A stretch of 64,000 nucleotides of DNA from a bacterium (GCA_029945725.1 JAQSDB010000011.1:434001-498000), one strand, 5' to 3'. Counted from the stretch's first letter, positions 20,917 through 32,255 are shown. The notes: generated from the letters alone by a model not told the origin. A program made the numbers and translations.

Positions 20917-21552
20917 CTAGAGGCGCTTCTCCAGAACATTGTCCACCAGGCCATAGGCCTTCGCATCTGTCGCATCCATGAAGTTGTCACGATCAGTGTC
21001 TTTTTCAAGACGTTCCAGCGGCTGGCCGGTGTGATACGCGAGCAGCTCGTTGAGGCGCCCCTTTATCTTGAGAATTTCCTGCGCATGGATGGCTATATCG
21101 GACGCCTGGCCCTGAAAGCCGCCCAGAGGCTGATGAATCATCACGCGTGAATTGGGCAGGCAGAAACGCTTGCCGGCCTTACCGGCGGCCAGAAGGAAAG
21201 CCCCCATGGAAGCGCACTGGCCGATGCAAATAGTGGAGACGTCGCACTTCACGAATTGCATGGTGTCGTAAATCGACATGCCTGCCGTCACCGAGCCACC
21301 CGGCGAATTGATATAGAGATGAATATCCTTGTCAGGATTTTCCGACTCGAGAAAAAGCAGCTGCGCCACAATCAGGTTGGCCATCTGGTCCTCAATCGGA
21401 CCCACAATGAAAATCACACGCTCTTTCAGCAGGCGGGAGTAGATATCAAAAGCGCGTTCGCCACGGGCCGACTGCTCGACCACCATGGGCACAAGACCAA
21501 GAGCCGTCGGCTCCTGCGTCAATCCGGAATACGGACTATAAATCTGGGACAT
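20917..21552 (-). CDS. clpP: ATP-dependent Clp protease proteolytic subunit ClpP
   Basis: The serine peptidase core of ClpXP. The 211-aa protein has the catalytic Ser in [13 protein letters not shown], His in [18 protein letters not shown], and the Asp about 50 residues later ([11 protein letters not shown]). A short propeptide-like N-terminus ([19 protein letters not shown]) precedes the mature start VPMVVEQS. It lies between tig and clpX in the standard order. Confidence 0.97.
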   Translation of the reverse strand: MSQIYSPYSGLTQEPTALGLVPMVVEQSARGERAFDIYSRLLKERVIFIVGPIEDQMANLIVAQLLFLESENPDKDIHLYINSPGGSVTAGMSIYDTMQFVKCDVSTICIGQCASMGAFLLAAGKAGKRFCLPNSRVMIHQPLGGFQGQASDIAIHAQEILKIKGRLNELLAYHTGQPLERLEKDTDRDNFMDATDAKAYGLVDNVLEKRL

Positions 21553-21703
21553 GCTGGAATCCTTGATGCCGTTGCATACGCATTGCTAAGGAATCCACCG
21601 CAATCGAGGGCCGTAGGCCTGACGCGGTGGACAGGGATATAGCAGAGAGGAGTTTCGGAGACGGCGGGCCTGCGGTCAAGGGCACAGACCCGTCGTTCCG
21701 GAG

Positions 21704-21731
21704 ATTCCTTTCCTGCTTGCAGGAAAGGAAT
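21704..21731. terminator. Hairpin between tig and clpP
   Basis: A 12-bp perfect stem (21704-21715 with 21720-21731) with loop CTTG, 27 bases past the tig stop. No T-run follows on either strand, so it may be a processing or partial-termination site rather than a full intrinsic terminator. Confidence 0.45.
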
Positions 21732-21757
21732 GGAATCAGGCACTTAGCGCCTTCTTG

Positions 21758-23065
21758 TTACTGCTGTTGCGGACGCAGCACTTCTTCGTAAGGCATGGTC
21801 TTGTCAGTGACCTGGGCCTCGGCCAGGAGCTTGTCAACCACCTGGTCTTCCAGTACCACGGCCTCGACCTGCTGCAGCTGCTCCTTGTTGCCGTAATACC
21901 AGTTCACCACTTCTGCCGGCGTTTCGTAGCTCTCGGCGATTTCCTCGATCAGGGTGCGCACGCGGGCAGCATCAACCTTGAGCGAGAAAGACTTGATGAT
22001 CTCCCCCACCAGCAAACCCAGCACTACAGAGCGTCTGGCCTGTTCGGCGAAAAGCTCGTCCGGCAACATGTCGGGATTAACGTTTTTGGCGTTGCCACCG
22101 AACTGACGCATCATGTTCTGGCGCAGGCGAGCAACCTCATTGGCCACCAGAGCCTTGGGCACATCAAGCGTATGCGCCGCTGCCAGACCTTCCAGCGCCT
22201 GATTCTTGGTGCGGTTCTTGATCGCCTGCTTGAGCTCGCGCTCCATGTTCTTGCGTACGTCAGCACGGAACTTCTCCAGGCCACCGTCGGTCACGCCAAA
22301 ACCCTTGATGAACTCGTCATTGAGCTCAGGCAGAACCGATGTCTGCACCTTGCCAACCTTGACCTTGAATACCGCTGCCTTGCCCTTGAGGTTTTCAACC
22401 TGATAGTCATCCGGAAAGGTCACGTTCAGGTCGCGCTCTTCGCCGGCCTTGACGCCAACCAGGCCGTCTTCAAAGCCAGGAATCATGCGCTTGGAGCCGA
22501 GCGCCAGGCTGAATGCCTGGGCCGAACCACCTTCAAAAGCCTCACCGTCTACAGAACCGTCAAAGTCGATTTCCAGACGATCGCCCTCTTTGGCGGCATC
22601 TGTGGTATCTGCCCATGTTGCACGCTGGGTGCGCAGGGTATCAATCATCTTGTCCACATCGGCATCAGACACTTCTGACACCGGACGCTCAACCTGGATA
22701 CCGGACAGGCTGCCCAGCTTCACTTCCGGGTACACCTCGAAGCTGGCAACAATGGCCACATCGCTGCCCAGCTCATCACGCACGGACTCGATGACCGGAG
22801 AACCGGCAGGGTTCAGCTTTTCCTGCACCACAGCTTCATAGAAGCAGTCACGAATGATCTCGCCCATGGCTTCCTGGCGAATGCCGGCACCAAAACGCTT
22901 CTTCACCACCGCCAGTGGCACCTTGCCTGGACGAAAACCATCCATGCGTACCGTACGGGCAGTCTTGTTGATGCGTGCATTGACTTCACTGTCCACACGG
23001 GCAGCCGGCACAGTAATGGTCAGGCGGCGCTCAAGGCCGGTGGTGGTTTCGATGGAAACTTGCAT
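21758..23065 (-). CDS. tig: Trigger factor (ribosome-associated chaperone)
   Basis: Trigger factor binds nascent chains at the ribosome exit. The 435-aa protein has the ribosome-binding N-domain (MQVSIETTTGLERRLTITVPA and the family ribosome-docking motif GFRPGKVPLAVVKKRFG near residue 44), an FKBP-type isomerase domain (AKEGDRLEIDFDGSVDGEAFEGGSA), and a long helical chaperone arm. GAGGATGCT precedes the ATG. It is first in the tig-clpP-clpX-lon-hupB-ppiD order. Confidence 0.96.
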   Translation of the reverse strand: MQVSIETTTGLERRLTITVPAARVDSEVNARINKTARTVRMDGFRPGKVPLAVVKKRFGAGIRQEAMGEIIRDCFYEAVVQEKLNPAGSPVIESVRDELGSDVAIVASFEVYPEVKLGSLSGIQVERPVSEVSDADVDKMIDTLRTQRATWADTTDAAKEGDRLEIDFDGSVDGEAFEGGSAQAFSLALGSKRMIPGFEDGLVGVKAGEERDLNVTFPDDYQVENLKGKAAVFKVKVGKVQTSVLPELNDEFIKGFGVTDGGLEKFRADVRKNMERELKQAIKNRTKNQALEGLAAAHTLDVPKALVANEVARLRQNMMRQFGGNAKNVNPDMLPDELFAEQARRSVVLGLLVGEIIKSFSLKVDAARVRTLIEEIAESYETPAEVVNWYYGNKEQLQQVEAVVLEDQVVDKLLAEAQVTDKTMPYEEVLRPQQQ

Positions 23066-23412
23066 AGCATCCTCTACAGATCAGGCAGACAGGGCACGCC
23101 CTGCTTGGGGCGCCCCTTATGGGTAATGGCGAAAGGACGGGGATTATAAGGAATGAGGACAATAAGGAAAGCCCATAAATCCCCCGCAATGGGCAGCCCT
23201 GAAAAAGACACCACAAAAGCCGCCTTTTTCAGGACTGCCAGCAGGAGAAGCGGGACATTGCGAGTCATGCAACAGGCACATCATTGATCACGGGCAATGC
23301 CCTTGTCATGCCTTTCAAGCCGGAGATGATTCACGCCATTGACTCGCATCAATGCCGCTGGCGCCCCCTGACCTGATGATGCAGTACAACACCGCAGACA
23401 GGGAGCAACGTC
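23066..23412. other. Intergenic region between tig and nitroreductase (two hairpins)
   Basis: These 347 bases separate divergent genes. I see a 6-bp hairpin (23171-23176 with 23189-23194) and a 10-bp inverted repeat (23198-23207 with 23224-23233) with a 16-base loop. No coding region is supported. Promoters for both flanking genes should lie here, but I could not pick a convincing -35/-10 pair. Confidence 0.4.
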
Positions 23413-24000
23413 ATGACCATGCAGGGTCTGTCCACAAGTGTCCTCAACGCCATTTACCATCGACGATCCATTCGTGCCTACGCCGCCAGGGAGGTTGATG
23501 AGGATACGCTGCAGCAACTGCTGAAGGCTGCCGTCCAGGCCCCCACTGCACGCCATGCGGAGCCCTGGGCTTTTGTGGTGATTCAGGACGCGGCTTTGCT
23601 GGAGCATATCTCCGACATCACCAAAGCCGGGCTTTTGAGGCGGGCCGAGGGAGACGCCAACGCGCTTGGGGTCTTCGCCGCCCCTGAGTTCAACATCTTT
23701 TATGACGCCGGGACGCTGATCCTGATTTGTGGCCGCACGCAGACACCCTTTGTGGCCGCGGACTGCTGGCTGGCCGCAGAGAACCTCATGCTGGCCGCGC
23801 ATGCCATGGACCTCGGCAGTTGCGTGATCGGATCAGCAGTGGACGCACTGAACGGGGAACTGAAAGAAGAACTGGGAATAACGGCAGACTTCACTGTGCA
23901 TGCCCCCGTCATCGTCGGTTATCCACGGGAAGAGGCGACAACATCGCCGCGTAAACCACCCTTGTTGCTGAAGCACATCAAGGCAGCCGGAGCAGCGTGA
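23413..24000 (+). CDS. Nitroreductase family flavoprotein
   Basis: A 195-aa FMN-dependent NAD(P)H oxidoreductase-like protein. The N-terminal FMN-binding signature AIYHRRSIRAYAAREVDEDTL and the APTARHAEPWAFVVI segment are typical, as is the C-terminal GSCVIGSAVDALN. The physiological substrate cannot be inferred. GGGAGC lies before the ATG. It stands alone, with the convergent tRNA operon downstream. Confidence 0.88.
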   Translation: MTMQGLSTSVLNAIYHRRSIRAYAAREVDEDTLQQLLKAAVQAPTARHAEPWAFVVIQDAALLEHISDITKAGLLRRAEGDANALGVFAAPEFNIFYDAGTLILICGRTQTPFVAADCWLAAENLMLAAHAMDLGSCVIGSAVDALNGELKEELGITADFTVHAPVIVGYPREEATTSPRKPPLLLKHIKAAGAA

Positions 24001-24121
24001 CCGGAAACCGGCCACCACTGGCGCTCATGACCGGCATCACCAGGAAAGAACAGCGCCGTCTTGTGTCGCTACGGGCCGAGCAAGGCCTGCCGCGAGCCCT
24101 GACCCGCAGCGAGCGGGCAAG

Positions 24122-24166
24122 AAAAAGGCCGGAGCCCTTGTTTAACGGGGCTTGCCGGCCTTGCTT
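24122..24166 (-). terminator. tRNA operon terminator
   Basis: On the minus strand, 16 bases past tRNA-Lys, an 8-bp outer stem (24125-24132 with 24155-24162) is extended by an inner 5-bp stem (24133-24137 with 24148-24152). It is followed by a T-run. Confidence 0.8.
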
Positions 24167-24181
24167 TTCTACTGCCTGATT

Positions 24182-24257
24182 TGGTGGGTCGTGAAGGACT
24201 TGAACCTTCGACCAAGAGATTAAGAGTCTCCTGCTCTACCAACTGAGCTAACGACCC
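24182..24257 (-). tRNA. tRNA-Lys (CTT)
   Basis: A full cloverleaf can be drawn: acceptor GGGTCGT/ACGACCC, T-loop TTCAAGT, and anticodon loop CTCTTAA giving anticodon CTT. The 3' CCA is encoded. It is last in the Pro-Arg-His-Lys cluster. Confidence 0.95.
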
Positions 24258-24341
24258 GACATCTTGCTACCCCGGTCACTTCCGAAGCGGCGCGAACCTT
24301 ACGCGACAGCCATCAAAAAATCAACGGCCGCACGATGAAAA

Positions 24342-24418
24342 TGGGGTGATCGATGGGGCTTGAACCCACGACAACCGGAATCACAATCCGGGGCTCTACC
24401 AACTGAGCTACGACCACC
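24342..24418 (-). tRNA. tRNA-His (GTG)
   Basis: The anticodon is GTG (GGATTGTGATTCC). The extra 5' G(-1) opposite a C discriminator, diagnostic of tRNA-His, is encoded, as is 3' CCA. Confidence 0.95.
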
Positions 24419-24438
24419 ATCGCAATTCACACTGAGGA

Positions 24439-24515
24439 TGGTGCGCCCGGCGGGACTCGAACCCACGACCCTCGGCTTAGAAGGCCGATGCTCTATCCAG
24501 CTGAGCTACGAGCGC
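24439..24515 (-). tRNA. tRNA-Arg (TCT)
   Basis: Acceptor GCGCTCG/CGGGCGC and anticodon loop CTTCTAA give anticodon TCT, which reads AGA/AGG. The T-loop is TTCGAGT and 3' CCA is encoded. Confidence 0.95.
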
Positions 24516-24552
24516 AGGCTTACCCTTCAGGCATGGAGTACGATGTTGTGAG

Positions 24553-24629
24553 TGGTCGGGACGGTAGGATTTGAACCTACGACATTCTGCTCCCAAAGCA
24601 GACGCGCTACCGGGCTGCGCTACGCCCCG
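24553..24629 (-). tRNA. tRNA-Pro (TGG)
   Basis: Acceptor CGGGGCG/CGTCCCG and anticodon loop TTTGGGA give anticodon TGG. 3' CCA is encoded. It is first in the minus-strand tRNA operon. Confidence 0.95.
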
Positions 24630-24677
24630 TTTTCTCTCAACAAACACCGTTACCGGCTCGCCTCAATGCGAGGGCGC

Positions 24678-24706
24678 ATGATACTGATGCCCCCCTACCC
24701 CGTCAA
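24678..24706 (-). promoter_or_regulatory. tRNA operon promoter
   Basis: On the minus strand TTGACG (24701-24706) and TATCAT (24678-24683) are separated by exactly 17 bp. They are followed by a GC-rich discriminator (GCGCCC), typical of stringently controlled stable-RNA promoters. It lies about 50 bases upstream of tRNA-Pro. Confidence 0.8.
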
Positions 24707-24817
24707 CGCGTCAGAATGGCTTTTTTCCTCTATTTTTCCGCAACTTATTGATCAGGATTTGGCCAGCCACCGTCTGCATGCGAGAATGCGCCCGCCCGAA
24801 ACCGCCAGAGAATATTC

Positions 24818-25660
24818 ATGCCCGCCACCGTCCTCGACGGCAAGTTGCTCGCCACAAAAACCGAAGCCGACCTGAAAAGCCGCGTTGCCCGTATCAAAGA
24901 GCGTAGCGGCCACACGCCGATTCTCGCCACCATCCTGGTCGGCGCCGATCCCGCCTCGGCCACTTACGTCAAGATGAAGGGCAATGCCTGCGAACGTGTC
25001 GGCATGGGCTCGATCAAGGTTGAGCTGCCCGCCAGTACAACGACTGAAGAGTTGCTGGCAGAAATCAACCGGCTCAACGCCAACCCCGATGTGCACGGCA
25101 TTCTTTTACAACACCCGGTGCCGCACCAGATCGATGAGCGCCTTTGCTTTGACGCCATCGCCCTGGAAAAAGATGTCGATGGCGTAACCTGCCTCGGCTT
25201 CGGACGCATGAGCATGGGCGAAGCCGCTTATGGCTCGGCGACTCCCGCCGGCATCATGACGCTGCTCAAGGCCTACGACATCCCGCTGTCCGGCAAGCAT
25301 GCCGTGGTGGTTGGCCGCAGCCCCATTCTTGGCAAACCCATGGCACTGATGCTCCTCGCTGCTGATTGCACCGTCACCATCTGCCATTCCCGCACACAGA
25401 ATCTGCCGGACCTCGTGCGTCAGGCGGACATCGTGATTGGTGCCGTCGGGAAACCGGAATTCATCAAGGGCGAATGGATAAAGAATGGCGCTGTCGTCGT
25501 GGATGCGGGTTATCACCCGGGCGGTGTCGGCGACATTGAACTGGCTGCCGTAAAGGGTCGCGCGGCAGCTTACACGCCGGTACCCGGCGGTGTCGGCCCC
25601 ATGACGATTGCCACGCTGATGACACAAACGGTCGAGGCCGGAGAAAAACTGATCGCCTGA
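24818..25660 (+). CDS. folD: Bifunctional methylenetetrahydrofolate dehydrogenase/cyclohydrolase
   Basis: FolD interconverts 5,10-methylene-, methenyl- and 10-formyl-tetrahydrofolate with NADP+, supplying one-carbon units. The 280-aa protein has the catalytic Tyr/Lys segment [16 protein letters not shown], the substrate motif [13 protein letters not shown], the dinucleotide-binding [14 protein letters not shown], and the C-terminal signature [16 protein letters not shown]. It is divergent from the tRNA operon across 24630-24817. Confidence 0.96.
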   Translation: MPATVLDGKLLATKTEADLKSRVARIKERSGHTPILATILVGADPASATYVKMKGNACERVGMGSIKVELPASTTTEELLAEINRLNANPDVHGILLQHPVPHQIDERLCFDAIALEKDVDGVTCLGFGRMSMGEAAYGSATPAGIMTLLKAYDIPLSGKHAVVVGRSPILGKPMALMLLAADCTVTICHSRTQNLPDLVRQADIVIGAVGKPEFIKGEWIKNGAVVVDAGYHPGGVGDIELAAVKGRAAAYTPVPGGVGPMTIATLMTQTVEAGEKLIA

Positions 25661-25699
25661 ATCCCGCCCCCTGTCATGTTGCGAAGACGAGGATGACCG

Positions 25700-25738
25700 C
25701 CATAAAAAAAGCCCGCATCACGCGGGCTTTTTTTATGG
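25700..25738. terminator. Bidirectional terminator between folD and the CorC/HlyC gene
   Basis: A perfect 17-bp stem (25700-25716 with 25722-25738) with loop ATCAC. Its AAAAAAAGCCCGC/GCGGGCTTTTTTT core serves both convergent genes. Confidence 0.92.
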
Positions 25739-25745
25739 GCTGGTT

Positions 25746-27059
25746 TTACTGATCCACGTGAATATCACGCTCCGCTTTCTGCACCAGTAGTTTGTCAATA
25801 CGACGCCGGTCCATATCGACAATCTCGATACGCAGGCCCTGCCATTCGTAATGCTCGCCGGTTTCCGGGACATGGCCGCGCTGGAACAGCACCAGGCCGG
25901 CCAGCGTCTGAAAATCACGATTACCCTCTTCCAGCGCATCGGTTTCATCCGGAAACAGCAAACGAAAACGCTCTATGGGCAGCGCACCGTCAAGCAGCCA
26001 CGAGCCATCTTCGCGCTGCACAATATCCGGATCATCCGAAATACTGTCATCGGTGGCCGCCATCTGGCCCACCAGCGGATCCATCACATCATTCGCCGTC
26101 ACCAATCCCTGCACACCACCGTATTCATCGACGACCAGTGCAAAACGTTCACGACGCAACTTGAACGTTTCCAGCAGGGACAGCGGCGAAATCGAATGCG
26201 GCACAATGACCGGCTCGCGCAGGGCAGACTCGATATCCAGCACTTCGCCACGCAACAACTGCGACAGCAGATCATGCATGGCCACCACACCCACCACCTC
26301 AGTCAGGCCGCCACGGCACACCGGCAAATAACCGTGCCTGGCATTGATGATGGTCGCTCGCTGCCCTTCCACCGAATCCTGCAAATCGAGAAACGACATG
26401 TCGGCACGCGTGGTCATGATCTGCGCCAGCTGCCAGTCCTCCAGACGCAAGACATTTTCGATCAGGTCCTGCTCGGACTTGTCAAAAATACCGGCCTCGG
26501 TGCCTTCCGCCACGAGCACCTTGATCTCTTCTTCGGTCACCGGCTGACCGGCATGCTTGTGCACACCGAGAAGACGCAAGACAAAGTCAGTGGAGGCTGT
26601 CAGCAGGCTCACCAGCGGCATGGTCAGCCAGGCAATAGCCCGCATGGGCGGCGCCACCAGACGCGCAATACGCTCCGGCGCCTGCATGCCCATGCGCTTG
26701 GGCACAAGCTCACCGAGAATGAGCGACACATAGGTCAGAGCCACCACCATGCAGACGGTCGCCAGTATCTTGGCGTGTGCCGCCAACAAGGGAATGCTCA
26801 GGAATACAGGAACAAGGCGCTGGGTGATGGCTGCCTCACCAAAAGCACCACTGAGGATACCGATCAGGGTGATGCCGATCTGTACCGAGGAAAGAAAACG
26901 CGTGGGATGTTCGGAAATCGCAATGGCAGCACGCGCGCCAAGATCCCCTTCATCCGCCATCTGCTGCAGGCGCACACGGCGCGAAGAAACGATGGCGATT
27001 TCCGACATTGCGAAGAGGCCGTTGACGAGAATCAACAGCAGGATAATGAGAAGGTCCAT
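25746..27059 (-). CDS. CorC/HlyC-type membrane protein (DUF21, CBS pair, CorC_HlyC)
   Basis: A 437-aa inner-membrane protein. It has an N-terminal DUF21 region with about four transmembrane segments (LLIILLLILVNGLFAMSEIA onward), two CBS domains in the middle (around TTRADMSFLDL and REPVIVPHSISPL), and a C-terminal FAD-like CorC_HlyC domain (WLLDGALPIERFRLLFP). Relatives are often annotated as hemolysins, but characterised members act in Mg2+/Co2+ transport; the substrate here is not known. Confidence 0.87.
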   Translation of the reverse strand: MDLLIILLLILVNGLFAMSEIAIVSSRRVRLQQMADEGDLGARAAIAISEHPTRFLSSVQIGITLIGILSGAFGEAAITQRLVPVFLSIPLLAAHAKILATVCMVVALTYVSLILGELVPKRMGMQAPERIARLVAPPMRAIAWLTMPLVSLLTASTDFVLRLLGVHKHAGQPVTEEEIKVLVAEGTEAGIFDKSEQDLIENVLRLEDWQLAQIMTTRADMSFLDLQDSVEGQRATIINARHGYLPVCRGGLTEVVGVVAMHDLLSQLLRGEVLDIESALREPVIVPHSISPLSLLETFKLRRERFALVVDEYGGVQGLVTANDVMDPLVGQMAATDDSISDDPDIVQREDGSWLLDGALPIERFRLLFPDETDALEEGNRDFQTLAGLVLFQRGHVPETGEHYEWQGLRIEIVDMDRRRIDKLLVQKAERDIHVDQ

Positions 27060-27196
27060 TAAGATGAGACGTAAAAGCGCCCTGCGCCGGGACTGGCATC
27101 ATACGGGCAAATGCCGGGGCTGACAAAAACGCCCCTGTGCAGCCGGACGATGAAGCGCTTATCCTTGGACACCCTGCCTGTGACCCCGAGATACCC

Positions 27197-28033
27197 ATGT
27201 GCCAGTTGCTGGGCATGAATTGCGCCACCCCCACCGATATCACCTTTTCCTTCAGCGGCTTTGCCGCCCGTGGTGGCAGCACCGATCACCATGCCGATGG
27301 CTGGGGCATTGCCTTTTTTGAGGACAAGGCCTGCCGTCTGTTTATCGACCATGAGTCGGCAGCGACCTCGGTGATTGCGCAACTGGTGAAGCACTACCCC
27401 ATCAAGTCGCGCAATGTGATCGCCCATATCCGCAAGGCCACCTTCGGCGTCATCAAGCTGGAGAACTGCCACCCCTTTCAGCGCGAGCTGTGGGGCCGGC
27501 ACTGGATCTTTGCCCACAACGGGCACCTGACCGGCTATGACCCTGCGCTCCATGGCATTTACCAGCCCGTGGGATCGACCGACAGCGAACAGGCCTTTTG
27601 CGACCTGCTCGAAGGCCTGCGCACACGTTTCGGCTCCTCGGCCCCTTCGCTGGATGCGTTGTTTGACGCCCTCGCGGAACTGGTGGTGCCGCTGTGCCAG
27701 TACGGCACCTTCAATTTCCTGCTTTCCAACGGTCAGGCCCTGTTCGCCTACGCCACCACCCGCCTGCAATACGTGGTGCGGGAATGGCCTTTCCAGAAAG
27801 CCCACCTGGTCGATACCGACATGGATATCGACTTTTCACTGTATGCCAAACCCGGTGACCGCGTTGCCGTGATTGCCACCGAGCCGCTGACCGATGATGA
27901 AAACTGGACGCCTTTCCAGACCGGTGAACTCATCTGGTTCCAGGACGGAAAACCGGTACGGCGCACACTGACACTGAGCCCTGAAGAGCAGGTTGCGGCA
28001 CGAGGGCGCGCGGTTACGGCTGCTGATCTTTGA
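27197..28033 (+). CDS. yafJ: Class II glutamine amidotransferase, YafJ-like
   Basis: A stand-alone Ntn-type glutaminase domain of 278 aa. I chose ATG 27197 because it makes Cys2 (MCQLLGMNC) the N-terminal nucleophile after Met removal; the open frame from 27137 would bury it. Other family landmarks are RGGSTDHHADGWGIAFF and FAHNGHLTGYDP. The acceptor reaction of YafJ-like proteins is not established. It is divergent from the CorC/HlyC gene. Confidence 0.87.
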   Translation: MCQLLGMNCATPTDITFSFSGFAARGGSTDHHADGWGIAFFEDKACRLFIDHESAATSVIAQLVKHYPIKSRNVIAHIRKATFGVIKLENCHPFQRELWGRHWIFAHNGHLTGYDPALHGIYQPVGSTDSEQAFCDLLEGLRTRFGSSAPSLDALFDALAELVVPLCQYGTFNFLLSNGQALFAYATTRLQYVVREWPFQKAHLVDTDMDIDFSLYAKPGDRVAVIATEPLTDDENWTPFQTGELIWFQDGKPVRRTLTLSPEEQVAARGRAVTAADL

Positions 28034-28208
28034 GTATCTCCATCACTCACCAAAAAATATGGGAGTGGTGTACGCGGCCTGGACTCTTGCTTACCGTTTG
28101 CCCGGGAGTGCGGAGATTTATGCACCGGCTGAAATAACGGTAATGTGCTCCGACTTGGGTGCACCTGCTGTTTCTTTGCCAGTACGGCGGCGCCTGCCGC
28201 GGGCCTCA

Positions 28209-28315
28209 CTTTCTTTGGTTACTCGGCCTGTGGCCTCGCCCTTCGGGCCGCCCAACAAAGCGGGCGTTCACCCCGCTACGCGAGGATGTCGCCTAAAGAA
28301 AGCAAGCCAAGAAAG
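28209..28315. repeat. Degenerate interspersed inverted-repeat element within 28034-28434
   Basis: CTTTCTTTGGTTACT (28209-28223) faces an imperfect reverse complement CTAAAGAAAGCAAGCCAAGAAAG (28293-28315). From memory, this TTTCTTTGG...CAAAGAAAG style of intergenic element is common in proteobacterial genomes and often yields spurious short ORFs. I see no real coding region in the 401 bases from 28034 to 28434. Confidence 0.5.
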
Positions 28316-28389
28316 GCGCCCCCTGCGGGGAGCTAGCGCAGTGCGCGCTTCACGGCGGCATTACCACTCCAACCGATAATTTAATCCCG

Positions 28390-28421
28390 ATAAAAAGCCG
28401 CGCATTTGCGCGGCTTTTTAT
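28390..28421. terminator. cysS terminator
   Basis: A 15-bp perfect inverted repeat (28390-28404 with 28407-28421), core AAAAAGCCGCGC/GCGCGGCTTTTT, lies 14 bases past the cysS stop. It is symmetrical and would work in both directions. Confidence 0.88.
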
Positions 28422-28434
28422 GGCAAGCTAAAAA

Positions 28435-29826
28435 CTAGTCAGCCTTGCGCCACTTGATGCCTTCACGAGTAAACTCAACCACTACGCCCTTGTCTTTAAG
28501 CTCATCCCGCAAGCTGTCCGACCTGGCAAAGTCTTTAGCTTTACGAGCCTCTGCAATAGCGGCAATCACCGCCTCCACTGCTGCGACAAAATCCGCATCA
28601 CCGGCTCCGGCCTGACGAAAGGCCGTGGCGTCCTGTTGCAGCAATCCGAGAACACCACCCAGACGTTTGAGCAGCGCACCATACTGAGCTGCCACTTGCG
28701 GCTGCTCCACCTTCAGACGATTGACTTCACGGGCGATCTCAAACAATACCGCCAGCGCTTCCGGTGTATTGAAATCATCATTCATGGCCGCCGTAAAACG
28801 GGTCTCATAATCTGCTGCATTGCCCACCTCAGCGGCATGGCTGAAATCCAGCCCGCTCAGCGTGGTATAGAAACGCTCCAGCGAAGCCCTGGCATTATCC
28901 AGCGCCTCGCTCGAATAGTTCAGCGGACTGCGGTAATGGCTGGCAATAATGAAATAACGCAACACCTCCGCCGGGTAATGCCGGAGTACATCGCGAATGG
29001 TGAAAAAATTGCCGAGTGACTTCGACATCTTTTCTTCGTTCACCTGCACAAAACCCACATGCATCCAGGTGTTGACGTAGGTCTCGCCGGTCGCCCCTTC
29101 GCTCTGGGCAATCTCGTTTTCATGATGCGGAAACTGCAGGTCGCCGCCGCCACCATGAATATCAAAATGATTGCCGAGACAGCAGGTCGACATGGCCGAG
29201 CATTCGATATGCCAGCCCGGACGTCCACGCCCCCATGGCGACTCCCAGAAGGGCTCGCCCGGCTTGGCGGCCTTCCACAACACGAAATCCAGCGGATCGT
29301 TTTTTATTTCCTCGATCTCGACACGCGCCCCGGCCTGCAGGTCATCCAGATTGCGCCGGGACAGGCGCCCGTAGGGCTTGAAGGAAGAAACGCTGTAATA
29401 CACATCGCCATTGCTGGCGGCGTAGGCATGTCCCCTGGCGATCAGCGCCTCCACCATAGTGATGATTTGCGGCAGGAATTCCGTGGCACGGGGCTCGATG
29501 TCCGGACGAATCACACCCAGCGCATCGGCATCTTCATTCATGGCCGTAATGAAACGTTGCGTGAGGGCGTGGAAATCCTCGCCGTTCTCATTGGCGCGCT
29601 TGATGATCTTGTCGTCGATGTCCGTGATATTGCGGACATAGGTTACTTTCCAGCCGGCATGACGCAGCCAGCGCGTCACCACATCAAACGACACCAGCAC
29701 GCGGGCATGACCGATATGGCAGTAGTCATAAACCGTCATGCCGCAGACATACATGCGGACTTCACCGGCATGTATGGGCTTGAGCGCTTCCTTGAGTTTG
29801 CTTTCGGAGTTATGGATAACCAGCAT
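28435..29826 (-). CDS. cysS: Cysteinyl-tRNA synthetase
   Basis: A class I synthetase of 463 aa. The zinc/cysteine-binding C28 ([18 protein letters not shown]) precedes the HIGH motif at residues 37-40. KMSKSLGNF lies near residue 266, and the zinc-site segment [11 protein letters not shown] is present. The open frame extends 36 codons upstream into glnS, but ATG 29826 gives the family N-terminus and lies one base after the glnS stop (TGACATG), so the two synthetases are probably coupled. Confidence 0.96.
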   Translation of the reverse strand: MLVIHNSESKLKEALKPIHAGEVRMYVCGMTVYDYCHIGHARVLVSFDVVTRWLRHAGWKVTYVRNITDIDDKIIKRANENGEDFHALTQRFITAMNEDADALGVIRPDIEPRATEFLPQIITMVEALIARGHAYAASNGDVYYSVSSFKPYGRLSRRNLDDLQAGARVEIEEIKNDPLDFVLWKAAKPGEPFWESPWGRGRPGWHIECSAMSTCCLGNHFDIHGGGGDLQFPHHENEIAQSEGATGETYVNTWMHVGFVQVNEEKMSKSLGNFFTIRDVLRHYPAEVLRYFIIASHYRSPLNYSSEALDNARASLERFYTTLSGLDFSHAAEVGNAADYETRFTAAMNDDFNTPEALAVLFEIAREVNRLKVEQPQVAAQYGALLKRLGGVLGLLQQDATAFRQAGAGDADFVAAVEAVIAAIAEARKAKDFARSDSLRDELKDKGVVVEFTREGIKWRKAD

Positions 29827-29827
29827 G

Positions 29828-31480
<1,653 letters not shown>

Positions 31481-31722
31481 GAAGCTCACAGTAGAGGCAT
31501 TCGCTGTTACAGACGTCGGCCGGTCGTATGGCAGAGTACCGCCCACATGACAGGGACAGGACGGCCGCCTATCATAGCGACCCATTCTGTCCCCGACTGA
31601 AGGCACTGCCCAGGCAGACCGGACGCGGGAAAGCCGAGAGTCTACCTGCGCCCCTGCGCCCTCTCAACCAGCCAGACTGACAACCCGGGCCAAACCGGCC
31701 TGATTTCAAAGGAGTATTTTTC

Positions 31723-32226
31723 ATGGCGAGCGTCGCACTCAACACCAGCAAAGGCCGTATCGTTCTCGAACTGGACGCCGTGAAGGCCCCCAAGACTACG
31801 GCCAACTTCCTGGCCTATGTGAAGAGCGGTCACTACAACGGCACCATTTTCCACCGCGTCATTGACAGCTTCATGATCCAGGGCGGCGGTTTTGACGAAA
31901 AGATGAACCAGAAGCCGGCCACCGCCACCATCGAAAACGAAGCCGACAACGGCCTCAAGAACGATGTCGGCACCATTGCCATGGCCCGCACCCAGGATCC
32001 GCACTCGGCTTCTGCCCAGTTCTTCATCAATGTGAAAAACAATGACTTCCTCAACCACACCGGCAAATCAGTGCAGGGCTGGGGCTATGCCGTGTTCGGC
32101 AAGGTCACGGAAGGCATGGATGTCATCCGGGCCATCGAGAAAGTCCCCACCGGCCGCACAGGCGGTCATTCCGATGTACCGGTCACGCCCGTCGTGATCG
32201 AATCCGCTGAAGTCATCAGCGAATAA
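31723..32226 (+). CDS. ppiB: Cytoplasmic peptidyl-prolyl cis-trans isomerase B (cyclophilin)
   Basis: A 167-aa single-domain cyclophilin without a signal peptide. The active-site regions [37 protein letters not shown] and WGYAVFGKV are present. AAAGGAG precedes the ATG. lpxH follows beyond a terminator, the same order as in Pseudomonas. Confidence 0.95.
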   Translation: MASVALNTSKGRIVLELDAVKAPKTTANFLAYVKSGHYNGTIFHRVIDSFMIQGGGFDEKMNQKPATATIENEADNGLKNDVGTIAMARTQDPHSASAQFFINVKNNDFLNHTGKSVQGWGYAVFGKVTEGMDVIRAIEKVPTGRTGGHSDVPVTPVVIESAEVISE

Positions 32227-32232
32227 GGACCA

Positions 32233-32255
32233 GGGCGGGAACTCCCGCCCTTTTT
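32233..32255 (+). terminator. ppiB terminator
   Basis: An 8-bp GC-rich stem (32233-32240 with 32243-32250) is followed by TTTTT, 6 bases past the ppiB stop. lpxH begins about 15 bases later, so lpxH is reached by read-through or by a promoter inside ppiB. Confidence 0.8.

Noticed and set aside
23997-24179. 60-aa open frame after the nitroreductase gene
   Set aside because: It covers the tRNA operon terminator and has no recognisable features.
24360-24875. Plus-strand open frames with proteins such as VGTVGFEPTTFCSQSRR over the tRNA genes
   Set aside because: These are the familiar antisense shadows of tRNA T-arms; the tRNAs themselves explain the sequence.
28145-28336. 63-aa open frame ending in KESKPRKAPPAGS
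   Set aside because: It lies inside the degenerate repeat element and matches the kind of spurious protein such repeats produce.
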